Origin: Salinicoccus sp. RF5
GTDB taxonomy: Bacteria; Bacillota; Bacilli; Staphylococcales; Salinicoccaceae
DNA length: 64,000 bases
NCBI RefSeq assembly: GCF_020786625.1
Contig: NZ_JAJGRC010000003.1
Coordinates: 1 to 64,000 of the forward strand
Reading direction: 5' to 3'
Shown: positions 8,455 through 18,258 of the stretch, piece by piece
Position numbering within the stretch: the stretch's first letter is position 1
Layout: every line of letters begins with the position of its first letter
Translations under genes and position numbers: made by a program
Notes under the pieces: model-generated
The model's input: only the letters and a program-made list of their open reading frames with translations
Database searches by the model: none
What the model was told of the DNA's origin: nothing

Positions 8455-9291
8455 ATGTTTTCGGTATTGAGCCAGATTCGTAAACGTTTTGAATATATGA
8501 CCCCAGTGGAGCAGCGCATTGCAAATTTCATGCTGGACAACCCCACGAAAGTGATCAACATGCCGGTGAAGGATATTGCGAGGAACAGCGACACCAGTGA
8601 CGCGGCCATCGTCAGGTTTTCCAAGAGGATCGGACTTGCAGGCATCAAGGAATTGAAGGTGGAGCTTGCGAAGGAACTCCATACACTTGAGAAGGAGAAC
8701 ATATCCAGGGTCATCGATCTTGAACAGGATACACACAAGGATATTTTTGATAAAGTATTCAAAAATACCATTCAGGCACTCTATAATACTGAAAAGATCG
8801 TCAACAGGAAGGCGATGAAGGAGGCCGCCCATCTTTTCGCCAAATCGGACAACACCTTCATATTCGGGGTGGGGGATTCGGCGAATGTTGGAAATGAACT
8901 CGAACAGAAGCTACATAGGGTCAATATAAACGCCTTCTTCACCGCTGATAAGTACCTGTGCATGACGCGGTTGTCCAATGCGAAAGAGAATGATGTGCTC
9001 TTCCTCATCACTTTATCAGGCAAGACGAAAGAAGTAGTGGAAGTTGTGAAACTGGCCAAGAAGCTCGGGGTTAAAACGATCATCCTGACGCAGAATCACG
9101 CTTCCATTGCAAAAAGGAACGCTGATATCGCGATAGAAATCACTGAGGAAGAGACGAACATACAATATATGAACATGACAAGCCGCATCGCGCAGCTGGT
9201 CATCTGTGATGTGCTGTTCTTCTATATCTGCCGGGAACTCGGCGCCTCTGCATATGATACGATCATCAAGACATACGACGTCACCCACTGA
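8455..9291 (+). CDS. MurR/RpiR family transcriptional regulator
   Basis: The 278-aa protein has an N-terminal RpiR-type helix-turn-helix (about residues 1-77, with MTPVEQRIANFML and TSDAAIVRFSKRIGLAGI). A C-terminal SIS sugar-phosphate-binding domain contains GVGDSANVG and LFLITLSGKTKEVVE. Such regulators respond to phosphosugars. GGAGAGGGAAG precedes the ATG. A 113-bp A+T-rich gap with TATAAT at 8390-8395 gives it its own promoter. Being next to the GH32 gene suggests a sugar-related regulon, but the effector is unknown. Confidence 0.88.
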   Translation: MFSVLSQIRKRFEYMTPVEQRIANFMLDNPTKVINMPVKDIARNSDTSDAAIVRFSKRIGLAGIKELKVELAKELHTLEKENISRVIDLEQDTHKDIFDKVFKNTIQALYNTEKIVNRKAMKEAAHLFAKSDNTFIFGVGDSANVGNELEQKLHRVNINAFFTADKYLCMTRLSNAKENDVLFLITLSGKTKEVVEVVKLAKKLGVKTIILTQNHASIAKRNADIAIEITEEETNIQYMNMTSRIAQLVICDVLFFYICRELGASAYDTIIKTYDVTH

Positions 9292-9296
9292 TCATT

Positions 9297-9322
9297 CCCC
9301 TTCAATTATGAAGGGGTTTTTT
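9297..9322 (+). terminator. Intrinsic terminator after the RpiR regulator
   Basis: CCCCTTC-aattat-GAAGGGG is followed by six T, seven bases after the stop codon. Confidence 0.9.
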
Positions 9323-9502
9323 AATGTGGTGGAAATGCCACTTCAGCCTTTACCATATTGAAACATTATTGAAATATTCATCCCGAATCCCGTCCCTATA
9401 TTAAGGTTATGTAACAAGATGGAAAATTGGTGGATACCTCTGCTGCCTTCAAATATAATGGGGATATTGTTAAATGGTGGCATAGCCGATGGGGGAATTA
9501 TT

Positions 9503-10849
9503 TTGAAAGAAAAACTGATGAAATCAAGTATCGCATCCCTTCTGATTGCATCTGCAATATTCACATATAATATGGATTCAGTAATAGAAGCTGATGAAAC
9601 AGATGCTGTTTCGAACACAGAGGAAAGTACAGAAGCATCTGCAGAATCGGTTTCCAATGAAGAAAATGCCGAAGCAGTCACTGAAGAAGCAGCAGAGCAG
9701 GAACTGCTGGTAGAATCGTCGCCGGAGAGTGCCCCCGAAAGGGAAGTCCAGCAGCAGGCCATCTCAGAGTACAACACTGAAGAAGCAACGGGTGAGACAT
9801 CATCTGCGGATGAAAGCCAGACAGCAGAGCCTGCTTCTGAGGAGAGTGGCACTCTCGAACCTGCCCCAGAACAAACATTGGAGGAAACTTCTGAAGTACC
9901 AGCGGAAGAACCAACTCAGGAGGAGACGGTCCAGGAACCGACGACTGAAGCACCGATGGAGACGACTGAGTCTTCCACGGAAGCATCAGCAGAAGAGGAG
10001 TCGGTGGAGTCTGAAGAGGCACCGGTCTCAGAACCGACGGGAGAACCAACTCAGGAAGAGACTGTACAGGAGCCGACGGCTGAAGTACCGATGGAGACGA
10101 CTGAACCTTCCACGGAAGCATCAGCAGAAGAGGAATCGGTGGAGGTGGAAGAGGCACCGGCCTCAGAACCAACTCAGGAAGAGACTGTGCAGGAGCCGAC
10201 GGCTGAAGCACCGATGGAGACGACTGAGCCTTCCACGGAAACGCCAGCAGAAGAGCCGACAGCGGAGCTTACTCCTGAAGAGACGGTCCAGCAACCTGCT
10301 GAGACAGTGACATCTGAAGATGCGACTGCAGAACCTTCGGATGAAATGGATGATACCAGGAAAGAAGTGACACCCGAGCCATCTGCTGAAACGTCAGTCG
10401 CGAATCCAGCCGGTGAAGATGCAGAGTATGGGAAGAACGCATCTTCAGATGAACAGCAGCGCTCTGGAGAGCCTGAAGCAACGACGCAGGTTCCTGATGA
10501 TCGAAGTGGGAGTGTCCAAAAGTACTATCGTTATGATCATGGCAATATTCTGGAAGGCATTTCGCTCAACCCAGGTGCTTCTGAGGAGCAGTTGAACCTC
10601 CTTGATAAGAGGGTCAATCGTCTAATGTCATCGAAAATCATGCCTGAAGAAGATGTAGATGAATCGGACATCATTGAAATTGAAGAGGAAATCAAAAATG
10701 AAGAGGGTGTGACGGCCTCGACAGACCGCACATCACTCCCGGATACGGGAGAGACGGACTATACCATCCTGTATGGCACGACGCTTCTGATAGCAGGAGC
10801 GATACTGCTCTTCATTACAAGAAGACCAAACAGCAAAAAATGCAAATAA
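9503..10849 (+). CDS. LPXTG-anchored cell-wall protein with Glu/Thr/Pro-rich repeats
   Basis: From TTG 9503 (GGGGGA about 8 nt upstream) the protein is 448 aa. It opens with a basic-hydrophobic signal peptide of about 27 residues. Most of the body is low-complexity and strongly acidic, rich in Glu, Thr, Pro, Ala and Ser. Near-identical repeats begin at residues 136, 181 and 222 with EPTQEETVQEPT. The C-terminus has LPDTG, a hydrophobic helix and a basic tail, a complete sortase A signal. No globular adhesin domain is visible. It probably forms a stalk or shields the wall; ligand unknown. Confidence 0.85.
   Translation: MKEKLMKSSIASLLIASAIFTYNMDSVIEADETDAVSNTEESTEASAESVSNEENAEAVTEEAAEQELLVESSPESAPEREVQQQAISEYNTEEATGETSSADESQTAEPASEESGTLEPAPEQTLEETSEVPAEEPTQEETVQEPTTEAPMETTESSTEASAEEESVESEEAPVSEPTGEPTQEETVQEPTAEVPMETTEPSTEASAEEESVEVEEAPASEPTQEETVQEPTAEAPMETTEPSTETPAEEPTAELTPEETVQQPAETVTSEDATAEPSDEMDDTRKEVTPEPSAETSVANPAGEDAEYGKNASSDEQQRSGEPEATTQVPDDRSGSVQKYYRYDHGNILEGISLNPGASEEQLNLLDKRVNRLMSSKIMPEEDVDESDIIEIEEEIKNEEGVTASTDRTSLPDTGETDYTILYGTTLLIAGAILLFITRRPNSKKCK
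9908..10283 (+). repeat. In-frame tandem repeats within the LPXTG protein gene
   Basis: Three long copies start at 9908, 10043 and 10166, spaced 135 and 123 bp (45 and 41 codons), with a degenerate trailing part. The units are nearly identical at the DNA level, so copy number can change by recombination without breaking the frame. Confidence 0.8.
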
Positions 10850-10852
10850 CAG

Positions 10853-10883
10853 AAAATCCCCATTCCTCAGAATGGGGATTTTT
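10853..10883. terminator. Bidirectional terminator between LPXTG gene and M3 peptidase gene
   Basis: AAAATCCCCATTC-ctcag-AATGGGGATTTTT lies exactly between two convergent stop codons and has A and T tracts on both flanks. Confidence 0.9.
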
Positions 10884-12584
10884 CTATAGTGCTTTATCGT
10901 CTATGGAATTCAAGTAGTCTTTAACTTCACCGACGACGGATTCAAGGCAGCCGTCGTCGAATGGGGAGGTCAGGTTCGCAGATCTTGCGAGCGCGTTGAA
11001 TGGCAGTGAGCCTCCCAATTTACACAGCTCAACATAGTCAGCCCAGGCTGCTCCAAAGTCTTCATTCGCACGCTTCCAGAACTGCAGGGCACAGACCTGG
11101 GCAAGTGTATAGTCGATATAATAGAATGGAACGCCGAAGACATGACCCTGGCGGTGCCAGAATGACCCGCTGGAGAGGGGTTCTATGCCATCATAATCGC
11201 GGTGGGGCAGGTATTTATCCTCAAGCTTCTTCCACTCCTGACGCCGCTCTTCAGGAGTCAGTTCCGGATTCTCATAGACGATGTGCTGGAATTCATCGAT
11301 GGCCACACCGTAGGGGAGGAAGGATATGTTGTCCGCCATATGTGTGAACTTGAATTTGTCCGTATCCTCCTTGAAGAAGAGTTCCATCCAAGGATAGGTG
11401 AAGTACTCCATGCTCATCGAATGGATTTCAGCCGCTTCAAGCGTCGGGAACTGGTATTCCGGTACTTCGAATCCCCGGGACATGTAACTCTGGAAAGCAT
11501 GCCCGGCTTCATGTGTAAGTACGGTGACATCATCCAGTGTGCCGTTGAAGTTCGAGAAGATGAACGGGGATGCATGCTCGGGAATGAACGTGCAGTATCC
11601 GCCGCCTTCCTTGCCCTTCTTCGCTTCGACATCAAACAGGTCGCGTTCCCTCATGAATGTATAGAACTCATCCGTTTCGGGAGAAAGTTCCCTGTACATC
11701 TTTTCACCATTTTTGAGGATTTCTTCCGTCCCGCCTTTTGGCGTGGCATTACCGGTGATGAAGTCGAAGGATTCATCATACGACTTAAGTTCGGAAAGGC
11801 CGATCCTTTTGCGCTGCCGTTCCTTGAGTTCCGTCACAAGCGGTACGACATGCTCCGCCACCTGGCGCCTGAAATTCTCGACCATATCCCGATCATAATC
11901 GATGCGGTTCATCCGGATGTACCCGAGTTCTACGAAATCCTTGTACCCGAGTTCCCGGGCAATCTCATGACGGGTCTTGACGAGGTCGTCGAATATTTGG
12001 TCTATCTTCTCCAGGTGCTTACCCATGAAGCCCTGGACCGCTTCGGTGGCCCCTTTTCTCATGTCCCGGTCGGTATGCTGCGCGTATGGTCCGAATTCCG
12101 AGAGGTTGAGCACCTTGCCATCGAATTCGATTTCTGCAGAAGCCAACAGTTTGGAGTATTCGGAGTCGAGCCTGTTCTCCTTCTGGAGGAGGGACTTCAC
12201 TTTTGGATCGAACCCTTTGATGGCATTCTCGGCAAGGGCGAACAGCTGTTTCCCATAGCGTTCTTCAAGTGCTTCTTTGTATGGGCTTGAGGAGATCGCC
12301 TCATAGTATTTATGGTCGATCTCCTGTATTGCAGGGCCATATTCGTCGAAGAAATCCCTTTCCTTATCATAGAATGCATCCTTTGTATCAATGGATGCCC
12401 GTATGTAGGCAAGCGTGCTCATCGTGGAAAGGTGATTGAAATGCTTATTCAGTTCATCGATGACCTTTCCCTGCTCTTCAGCAGTTGTCTTTGTCTTGAA
12501 ATCGTTGAGCAGGTCGTCCACCTCGGAAGAGATTTTATCGAGGTCGGGTCTTTCATATTTATAATCCTTAAAAGTAAGTGCCAT
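10884..12584 (-). CDS. M3 family oligoendopeptidase (PepF-like)
   Basis: The 566-aa cytosolic zinc peptidase has HEAGH at residues 358-362 within LTHEAGHAFQSYMS. A downstream Glu in TLEAAEIHSMSMEYF supplies the third ligand. M3 oligoendopeptidases cut short peptides from protein turnover or uptake. Length and the C-terminal YTLAQVCALQFW match the M3 subfamily found in Bacilli. AGGGGG lies 6-7 nt before the ATG. No signal peptide is seen. Confidence 0.9.
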   Translation of the reverse strand: MALTFKDYKYERPDLDKISSEVDDLLNDFKTKTTAEEQGKVIDELNKHFNHLSTMSTLAYIRASIDTKDAFYDKERDFFDEYGPAIQEIDHKYYEAISSSPYKEALEERYGKQLFALAENAIKGFDPKVKSLLQKENRLDSEYSKLLASAEIEFDGKVLNLSEFGPYAQHTDRDMRKGATEAVQGFMGKHLEKIDQIFDDLVKTRHEIARELGYKDFVELGYIRMNRIDYDRDMVENFRRQVAEHVVPLVTELKERQRKRIGLSELKSYDESFDFITGNATPKGGTEEILKNGEKMYRELSPETDEFYTFMRERDLFDVEAKKGKEGGGYCTFIPEHASPFIFSNFNGTLDDVTVLTHEAGHAFQSYMSRGFEVPEYQFPTLEAAEIHSMSMEYFTYPWMELFFKEDTDKFKFTHMADNISFLPYGVAIDEFQHIVYENPELTPEERRQEWKKLEDKYLPHRDYDGIEPLSSGSFWHRQGHVFGVPFYYIDYTLAQVCALQFWKRANEDFGAAWADYVELCKLGGSLPFNALARSANLTSPFDDGCLESVVGEVKDYLNSIDDKAL

Positions 12585-12718
12585 TATACATCCCCCTAAA
12601 CATTTGTTCAGTTATATTTTACCACATGGGATAAATGGACAGCCAAATTTTTAATATGTTCAGATTATTTGATTTATGGGTAGTGTAGGATAAAGAAGGA
12701 TAAAAAGGAGAGAATTGT

Positions 12719-14149
12719 ATGGTAGATGTGGATGAAGCATTGGAAACAAGAATTGGGGAGATGGCCAGGAAAACGAAGGAGATGGGCATCCCCCTCATGA
12801 TAGTGATCGAAGGGCCGCCGGCTTCCGGGAAATCACGACTGTCAAACGCCCTCTATATGGCACTGGACGCCAAATATACAGACTTCATGGCGACCCGTCC
12901 CCCAAGGGACATCGACCTGAGGTATCCTTTCCTGCAAAGATATTGGAACCACCTGCCGAAAAATGGGGATATCAATATCCATTTCAGAAGCTGGTATGCC
13001 CAATACATCGATTATAAGACACGGAATATACAGGAAAATGTCAGGACGGAGTATGTCGACATCAAGCAGGATATCGACAACTTTGAAGAAATGCTGATGA
13101 ACAATGGCTATGAGATCATCAAGTTCTACGTGCATACGAGTGAGGAAGTGAGGCGCCGGCATATCGAAAAGCTCAAGAGCAATCCGATACTGAAGTGGAA
13201 GGCGGAGGAGTTCGAAGAACAGCTCGATGAGACGGACTATGAAAATGAAATGAAGCATTTCCTTGACGCGCCGACCGGGTGCCCATGGACCGTGATCGAC
13301 TTTGAAGACAAGGGAGAAGCGATCAATACTTTATACTCGACCATCATAGATCGCCTGGAAGCGCGTGTAGAGGATGAGGAGCAGGCAGATGAACCTGAGG
13401 TGGATGGTGCCTTCTCCGAGGACTATGAAGCTGAATTCTTCGACTTCGATTTTGAAAAGGAGAAGATAAAGAAGAAGGAATACAAGAAGATACTCCCCGG
13501 GCTCCAGGAAAGGATGCGCGAGATACAGTTCCAGCTCTATGAGAAAAAGATCCCTCTGGTGATCGTCTATGAAGGCATGGATGCTGCCGGAAAGGGCGGC
13601 AACATCAAGCGGATCAGGGAAAAGCTTGACCCGACGGGCTATACGGTCAATGCGACGGGGGCGCCGACGGACATTGAACTGGCGCATCACTATCTTTGGC
13701 GCTTCGCAACCGACGTGCCAAGAAGCGGTCACATCGGCTTCTATGACCGGAGCTGGTATGGCAGGGTGCTCGTGGAGCGCATCGAAGGATTTGCATCCAA
13801 TAAGGAATGGAACCAGGCATATGAAGAGATAAACGATTTTGAGAAATCCCTGTACAACTCCGGAGCAATCATCCTGAAGTTCTTCCTTTCCCTGGACAAG
13901 GATGAGCAGCTTGAACGTTTCGAAGACCGTCAGGAAGACCCGGACAAGCAGTGGAAGCTGACAGATGAAGACTGGCGGAACCGGGAGAAGTGGGACTTGT
14001 ATGTCGAAGCGAGTGAAGATATGATACGCAGGACGCACACTGCCCATGCACCATGGCACGTCGTGGCGGGCAACAATAAGAAATACGCCAGAATCACCGC
14101 GCTCAAGAAAGTCATCGAAGCGTGCGAAGCGCGTCTGGAAAAGGAATAG
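12719..14149 (+). CDS. Two-domain PPK2-family polyphosphate kinase (polyphosphate:AMP phosphotransferase-like)
   Basis: The 476-aa protein holds two PPK2 domains in tandem. The N-terminal domain has a P-loop variant GPPASGKS at residue 32. The C-terminal one has GMDAAGKGGN at 286 and the lid DRSWYGRVLVER, which are the canonical active-site motifs. This architecture corresponds to class II PPK2 enzymes, which phosphorylate AMP to ADP with polyphosphate. The N-terminal copy looks degenerate and probably structural. It is monocistronic, with AAAAGGAGAG before the ATG and a terminator after it. Confidence 0.88.
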   Translation: MVDVDEALETRIGEMARKTKEMGIPLMIVIEGPPASGKSRLSNALYMALDAKYTDFMATRPPRDIDLRYPFLQRYWNHLPKNGDINIHFRSWYAQYIDYKTRNIQENVRTEYVDIKQDIDNFEEMLMNNGYEIIKFYVHTSEEVRRRHIEKLKSNPILKWKAEEFEEQLDETDYENEMKHFLDAPTGCPWTVIDFEDKGEAINTLYSTIIDRLEARVEDEEQADEPEVDGAFSEDYEAEFFDFDFEKEKIKKKEYKKILPGLQERMREIQFQLYEKKIPLVIVYEGMDAAGKGGNIKRIREKLDPTGYTVNATGAPTDIELAHHYLWRFATDVPRSGHIGFYDRSWYGRVLVERIEGFASNKEWNQAYEEINDFEKSLYNSGAIILKFFLSLDKDEQLERFEDRQEDPDKQWKLTDEDWRNREKWDLYVEASEDMIRRTHTAHAPWHVVAGNNKKYARITALKKVIEACEARLEKE

Positions 14150-14150
14150 A

Positions 14151-14175
14151 AACCGGCTTCGGCCGGTTTTTTTTT
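14151..14175 (+). terminator. Intrinsic terminator after the PPK2 gene
   Basis: AACCGGC-ttcg-GCCGGTT is followed by an unbroken T tract two bases after the stop codon. Confidence 0.92.
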
Positions 14176-14287
14176 ACGGAATTCGAAATAATTCTTGCAG
14201 CTTTCCCCGAAAATGTATATCCTATAAATGGCAACTATTTATTTTTGAATATTTTAAATAGTTGAAAACATAAAGGGGGAAGAATAG

Positions 14288-17200
14288 ATGCAGTCAGCCA
14301 AACGGATATTTCTTCTGTTTGCCGTCATGCTCATGATATTCAGTACTTTTAGTTCCGAAGTGCTTGCAAATGAGCTCGGTAAACCGCAGCGGTCGCCATC
14401 ATTGGATGAATCGCACCTGGAGAAATATGAGAATGTAGAGGCCCAGATGGAAGTATTGACCGGGCCAGCCCAACTTGGGGAAAGCCTGAGGGACAAGTCG
14501 GGGAACGTGAATGTCATTGTACATTTCAGGGAACCTTCCGTCGGACTCCAAAAAGGCATTGTCCAGTCGCAGGGGAAGAAATGGTCCAACCTTGATACTG
14601 GAAAGATCAAGGAGAAGATAGAGAAGCAGCAGCAGCAGGCAGAACACAGCATGAGAAATAAGAACATCAACTTTTCCAAAGGGAGTACATATAATACTGT
14701 GCTGAATGCCCAGTCCATGACTGTTGCAGCAGAAGATCTCGACAAGCTGCTTGAAGTTGAGGAAGTGGCACTCGTCGAAGAGGACTTCTATGTCCAGCTG
14801 GATCCTGAGACGGGAAATGGACATGGTGAGGACATAGAAGGCCTTACGGATGTGTCGGATGAAGATATATCACCAAACTATATCAAAGGCATCACACATC
14901 TCGGCATTCCAAAGGTGTGGGAACTCGGCAACAGGGGGCAGGGCGTCAAAGTCGGTGTCATCGATACGGGCATAGACTATAACCACCCTGACCTTGCCGG
15001 TGTATACAAGGGCGGCAGGAACTATGTAAACGGCCCGGACTACAATACGGAGCGTCCCGCAGATGACCCGTATGAAACAAAACCGGAGGAGCGCCCGGAA
15101 GGATTGCCTGAATATAACCAGAATGGCAGCTCCTACTGGACGACCCATGGGACGCACGTCGCGGGTACGATCGCAGCTCAGGGCAACAACGACTATGGCA
15201 TGATCGGTGTGGCACCTGCCGTCGATCTGTATGCTTATCGCGTGCTCGGCGCATACGGCAGCGGCTATACATCATGGATCGTCGGGGGTGTCGAAGGTGC
15301 AGTGGAGGATGGCATGGATGTCATCAACCTCTCACTCGGTAATACGCTGAGCGACGAAAGCCAGGCGAACTCATTTGCATTGAACAATGCGATGATGCTT
15401 GGCACCGTGTCCCTTGCCGCGACAGGGAACTCCGGTCCTGAGCGTTCGACGGTCGGTGGACCGGCGACAAGTACAATGGCGATCAGCGTCGGCAATACGA
15501 CATTGCCTGAACAGCGTGTCGCTTCCAATGTCACGCTTGAAGCGGAAGGGTTTACAGAGACGCTCGATGCCAACTTCATGGCATTCATGATGGGTACACA
15601 CCCTGAAACGCAGCTCGACACAGCGATGGAAGTGGTCAATGTACCGGGCATCGGCGCACCTGAAGACTTTGAAGGTGTGGATGTCGAAGGCAGGATTGCG
15701 CTGATCCAGCGCGGGGAGATCGCATTTGTCGACAAGATATGGAATGCGCGTGATAATGGCGCCCGAGGTGTCATCATCTACAACTCGGCAGATGGCTCAA
15801 ATGCACCGGGGCCGGTGGATATATTCCTCGGTACGGCATTCGACTATATCCCGACATTGGATATCTCACATACAGTCGGCGCTGAATTTGCCGCTGCATT
15901 GGAATCCGGAAACGGGCAGGTTACGTTCAACAGCTTCGAGGATACAATGACAGCAGGAGATCAGGTGAATGCATCCTCTTCAAGGGGACCATCGACACCA
16001 AACTTCGACATCAAGCCGGACATCGCAGCACCTGGAACGAACATCCTTTCAACGGTTCCGGAGTTTGCATCTTCCGGAGATGGCTATGAGAAAGCATACG
16101 CCCAGTACACGGGTACTTCAATGGCGACACCACATGCTGCCGGAATTGCAGCGCTGATACTGGAACTGAATCCTGAGTGGGGTCCATTCGATGTCAAATC
16201 CGCAATGAGCAACACGGCAAAAGTGCTGGACACTTCAGCATTCGATGTGTTTGCCCAAGGGGCCGGACTTGTCCAGCCATACGCGGCAGCAACGACGGAT
16301 ACACTGATCAAAGTGCCGCATGAATCCACGATGGATGGCACGACGCATGCCCATACTCGGGGTACGATGTCATTCGGATATGAAAGTCCCGGAGATGCTG
16401 CCAGGACGGTGACGAAGGATCTGATCATCGAGAGCGGGTCCGGAGGCACATACAGTTTTGAAGTCGTTACGACCAAGGCACCGACAGGCGCCATGGCAGG
16501 TGCTACCCTGACACCGAGCATGAACTCGGTGACGGTGAACGGCAGCCAGACTGTGGAATTCACACTGGATATCCCTGCAGGAACAGCAGAGCCGGGTAAT
16601 GAATTCCTGGGCTACATCAACGTCTCCAGCGGATCCGGTACGTATTCCGTACCATTTGCTGTCGGATTCGGGGAACCGCTGAAGCAAGGATTTGCAGAGT
16701 TCGCACTGAATGACTACCATATGTCACCAAATGGGGACGGCGTACAGGATGAAACATCCGTATATGCCGCATTCCACAACCCGCAGGAAATGACACAGTT
16801 CAGCTGGTTCGATCTGCTGAATCCGTCAGCCGGTCCTGCAGCTGACGGCTATATCGGGGACTTCGCCTTCGAAACGGGTATCCAGTCCGACATCACGGTC
16901 CCGATCGACGGTACGATGTACAATATCGAAAATGACGAGTATGTCTATTCCGACGTGCCGGACGGCGTCTACACCATCGATGCCATTTCACTGCATGAGG
17001 GCGGCATAGAACTCGAGTATGACGGCCCGCTGTTCGTCAAACGTGAAGCCACACAAGTTGCAGAGCCGGCAGTTGCATCCGGAATCATCACTGCGGATGT
17101 CACAGACCTGTATATCGAAGCATTGCCTTCATTGCAGGAGATGTACGGCATGAGCTATCATCCGAACGACATGATCAACGCAACCTACTTGCTTTCAAAT

Positions 17201-17920
17201 GGCACGGCGGAAGAGGAAGGAGCAGTGGAACTCAATGCCGATGGAAGTCTGGCAATGGACTTCACAGGCTATACCGGCACATATCATCTGACGCTTGAAT
17301 TCGCAGATGCTGCCGGAAACAGTGCTTCCTATCCTTACACGGTCGATTTTGACGCAGGTGTGATCACTGAAGGCCAGGACGAGCTTCCAGGAGGAGAGAC
17401 GCCTGTTGAAGCCTATGCAGTCACTGAAGCGGATATCGGGGACGGCATCACAAGGAATGACATTAAGGATATCCATGTGAACATACCGGAAGCATACGTG
17501 GATGAAGGCTCAGCAACCATCAGTCTTTCCAATACACTGATTTCCCAGTTTGCTGAAATGCGTCCGAACAAGACGGTTGTGCTCAATGTCGACGGTTCCG
17601 CCGTCCAGCTGACAGTCGGAAACTTCCAGCAGTTTGCCCAATACGACAGTGTGGAAGTTACGCTAATGCGTTCCAAGTCATCCGAACCGAATCATGTCAG
17701 CGACATCCATGAAGTCATACTGACGGGCATCAGTGGAGAAGCAGAAGAAACCATCACGCAGCTCGATTCTGCGATGAGCGTCATGATCGAAGCACCAGGT
17801 AGACACTTTGATGTGTATGATATTGCGGCAGAAACAGTCGTCAAATCAAAATACAACAAGAAGCAGCAGGTGATAGAGACGACGGTGCCATCATCATATG
17901 TAGTGGTTGAACAGAACTGA
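14288..17920 (+). CDS. Secreted subtilisin-like serine protease with PA insert (Vpr-like)
   Basis: The 1210-aa preproprotein has a signal peptide (about 1-28, cleavage near VLA/NE) and an I9-type propeptide inhibitor (about 70-160). An S8 domain follows, with the catalytic triad Asp226 (VIDTGIDY), His287 (THGTHVAGT) and Ser611 (GTSMATPHAA). A protease-associated insert lies near 425-535, as in Vpr/C5a-peptidase relatives. The long C-terminal part has beta-rich Fn3-like segments. There is no LPXTG or SLH anchor, so it is probably released or held noncovalently. GGGGGAAG precedes the ATG. It is monocistronic. Confidence 0.93.
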   Translation: MQSAKRIFLLFAVMLMIFSTFSSEVLANELGKPQRSPSLDESHLEKYENVEAQMEVLTGPAQLGESLRDKSGNVNVIVHFREPSVGLQKGIVQSQGKKWSNLDTGKIKEKIEKQQQQAEHSMRNKNINFSKGSTYNTVLNAQSMTVAAEDLDKLLEVEEVALVEEDFYVQLDPETGNGHGEDIEGLTDVSDEDISPNYIKGITHLGIPKVWELGNRGQGVKVGVIDTGIDYNHPDLAGVYKGGRNYVNGPDYNTERPADDPYETKPEERPEGLPEYNQNGSSYWTTHGTHVAGTIAAQGNNDYGMIGVAPAVDLYAYRVLGAYGSGYTSWIVGGVEGAVEDGMDVINLSLGNTLSDESQANSFALNNAMMLGTVSLAATGNSGPERSTVGGPATSTMAISVGNTTLPEQRVASNVTLEAEGFTETLDANFMAFMMGTHPETQLDTAMEVVNVPGIGAPEDFEGVDVEGRIALIQRGEIAFVDKIWNARDNGARGVIIYNSADGSNAPGPVDIFLGTAFDYIPTLDISHTVGAEFAAALESGNGQVTFNSFEDTMTAGDQVNASSSRGPSTPNFDIKPDIAAPGTNILSTVPEFASSGDGYEKAYAQYTGTSMATPHAAGIAALILELNPEWGPFDVKSAMSNTAKVLDTSAFDVFAQGAGLVQPYAAATTDTLIKVPHESTMDGTTHAHTRGTMSFGYESPGDAARTVTKDLIIESGSGGTYSFEVVTTKAPTGAMAGATLTPSMNSVTVNGSQTVEFTLDIPAGTAEPGNEFLGYINVSSGSGTYSVPFAVGFGEPLKQGFAEFALNDYHMSPNGDGVQDETSVYAAFHNPQEMTQFSWFDLLNPSAGPAADGYIGDFAFETGIQSDITVPIDGTMYNIENDEYVYSDVPDGVYTIDAISLHEGGIELEYDGPLFVKREATQVAEPAVASGIITADVTDLYIEALPSLQEMYGMSYHPNDMINATYLLSNGTAEEEGAVELNADGSLAMDFTGYTGTYHLTLEFADAAGNSASYPYTVDFDAGVITEGQDELPGGETPVEAYAVTEADIGDGITRNDIKDIHVNIPEAYVDEGSATISLSNTLISQFAEMRPNKTVVLNVDGSAVQLTVGNFQQFAQYDSVEVTLMRSKSSEPNHVSDIHEVILTGISGEAEETITQLDSAMSVMIEAPGRHFDVYDIAAETVVKSKYNKKQQVIETTVPSSYVVVEQN

Positions 17921-17929
17921 AGGTATTGA

Positions 17930-17974
17930 AAAACGGATTCCATGGGATATGCTTCATGGAATCCGTTTTATTTT
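17930..17974 (+). terminator. Intrinsic terminator after the subtilase gene
   Basis: AAAACGGATTCCATG pairs with CATGGAATCCGTTTT around a 10-nt loop, and ATTTT follows. Confidence 0.88.
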
Positions 17975-17989
17975 GAAGAGGTGGCTGTT

Positions 17990-18187
17990 AATTCACCGTC
18001 GCAGACGAAACGATGGCAAGTTGGCGGTCTAATTCACCATCGCAGGCGAAACGACGGCGAGTTGGAGGCTTAATTCACCATCGCAGGCGAAACGACGGCG
18101 AGTTGGAGGCTTAATTCACCGTCGCAGGCAAAACGACTGCAAGTTGGCGGTCCAATTCACAGTCGCAGGCGAAACGACGGCAAGTTG
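17990..18187. repeat. 41-bp tandem repeat, about 4.8 copies, with internal dyad
   Basis: Units start at 17990, 18031, 18072, 18113 and 18154, exactly 41 bp apart. Units 2 and 3 are identical; the others differ at a few bases. Each has the order AATTCACC, GTCGCAGGCGAAACGAC, then AAGTTGG or GAGTTGG. CCGTCG and CGACGG in each unit can form a short hairpin. The period is not a multiple of three and no open frame crosses the array. It lies downstream of the subtilase terminator. Function unknown. Confidence 0.92.
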
Positions 18188-18207
18188 AACCCCCATTTAC
18201 ACAATAA

Positions 18208-18246
18208 AGCAAAAAAACGAACGGGTGCAGGAGCACTCCGTTCGTT
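18208..18246 (-). terminator. Intrinsic terminator after the CPBP protease gene
   Basis: On the minus strand AACGAACGGAGTGC pairs with GCACCCGTTCGTT, with one G-U-type wobble position, and is followed by a T-rich tail. Confidence 0.85.
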
Positions 18247-18258
18247 ATGCGTGTATAA

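Noticed and set aside
9678-10310. Overlapping genes in other frames of the LPXTG protein repeats
   Set aside because: Repeated low-complexity codons keep several frames open; only the plus frame with signal peptide and LPDTG sorting signal is coherent.
11202-12290. Long open frame on the plus strand opposite the M3 peptidase
   Set aside because: It lies wholly antisense to a conserved gene, lacks a ribosome-binding site, and its residues have the look of reverse-frame translation. The same holds for long antisense frames at 3566-4447 and 49066-50139.
17990-18187. CRISPR array
   Set aside because: Units are contiguous with a 41-bp period and no unique spacers, and no cas genes are present.
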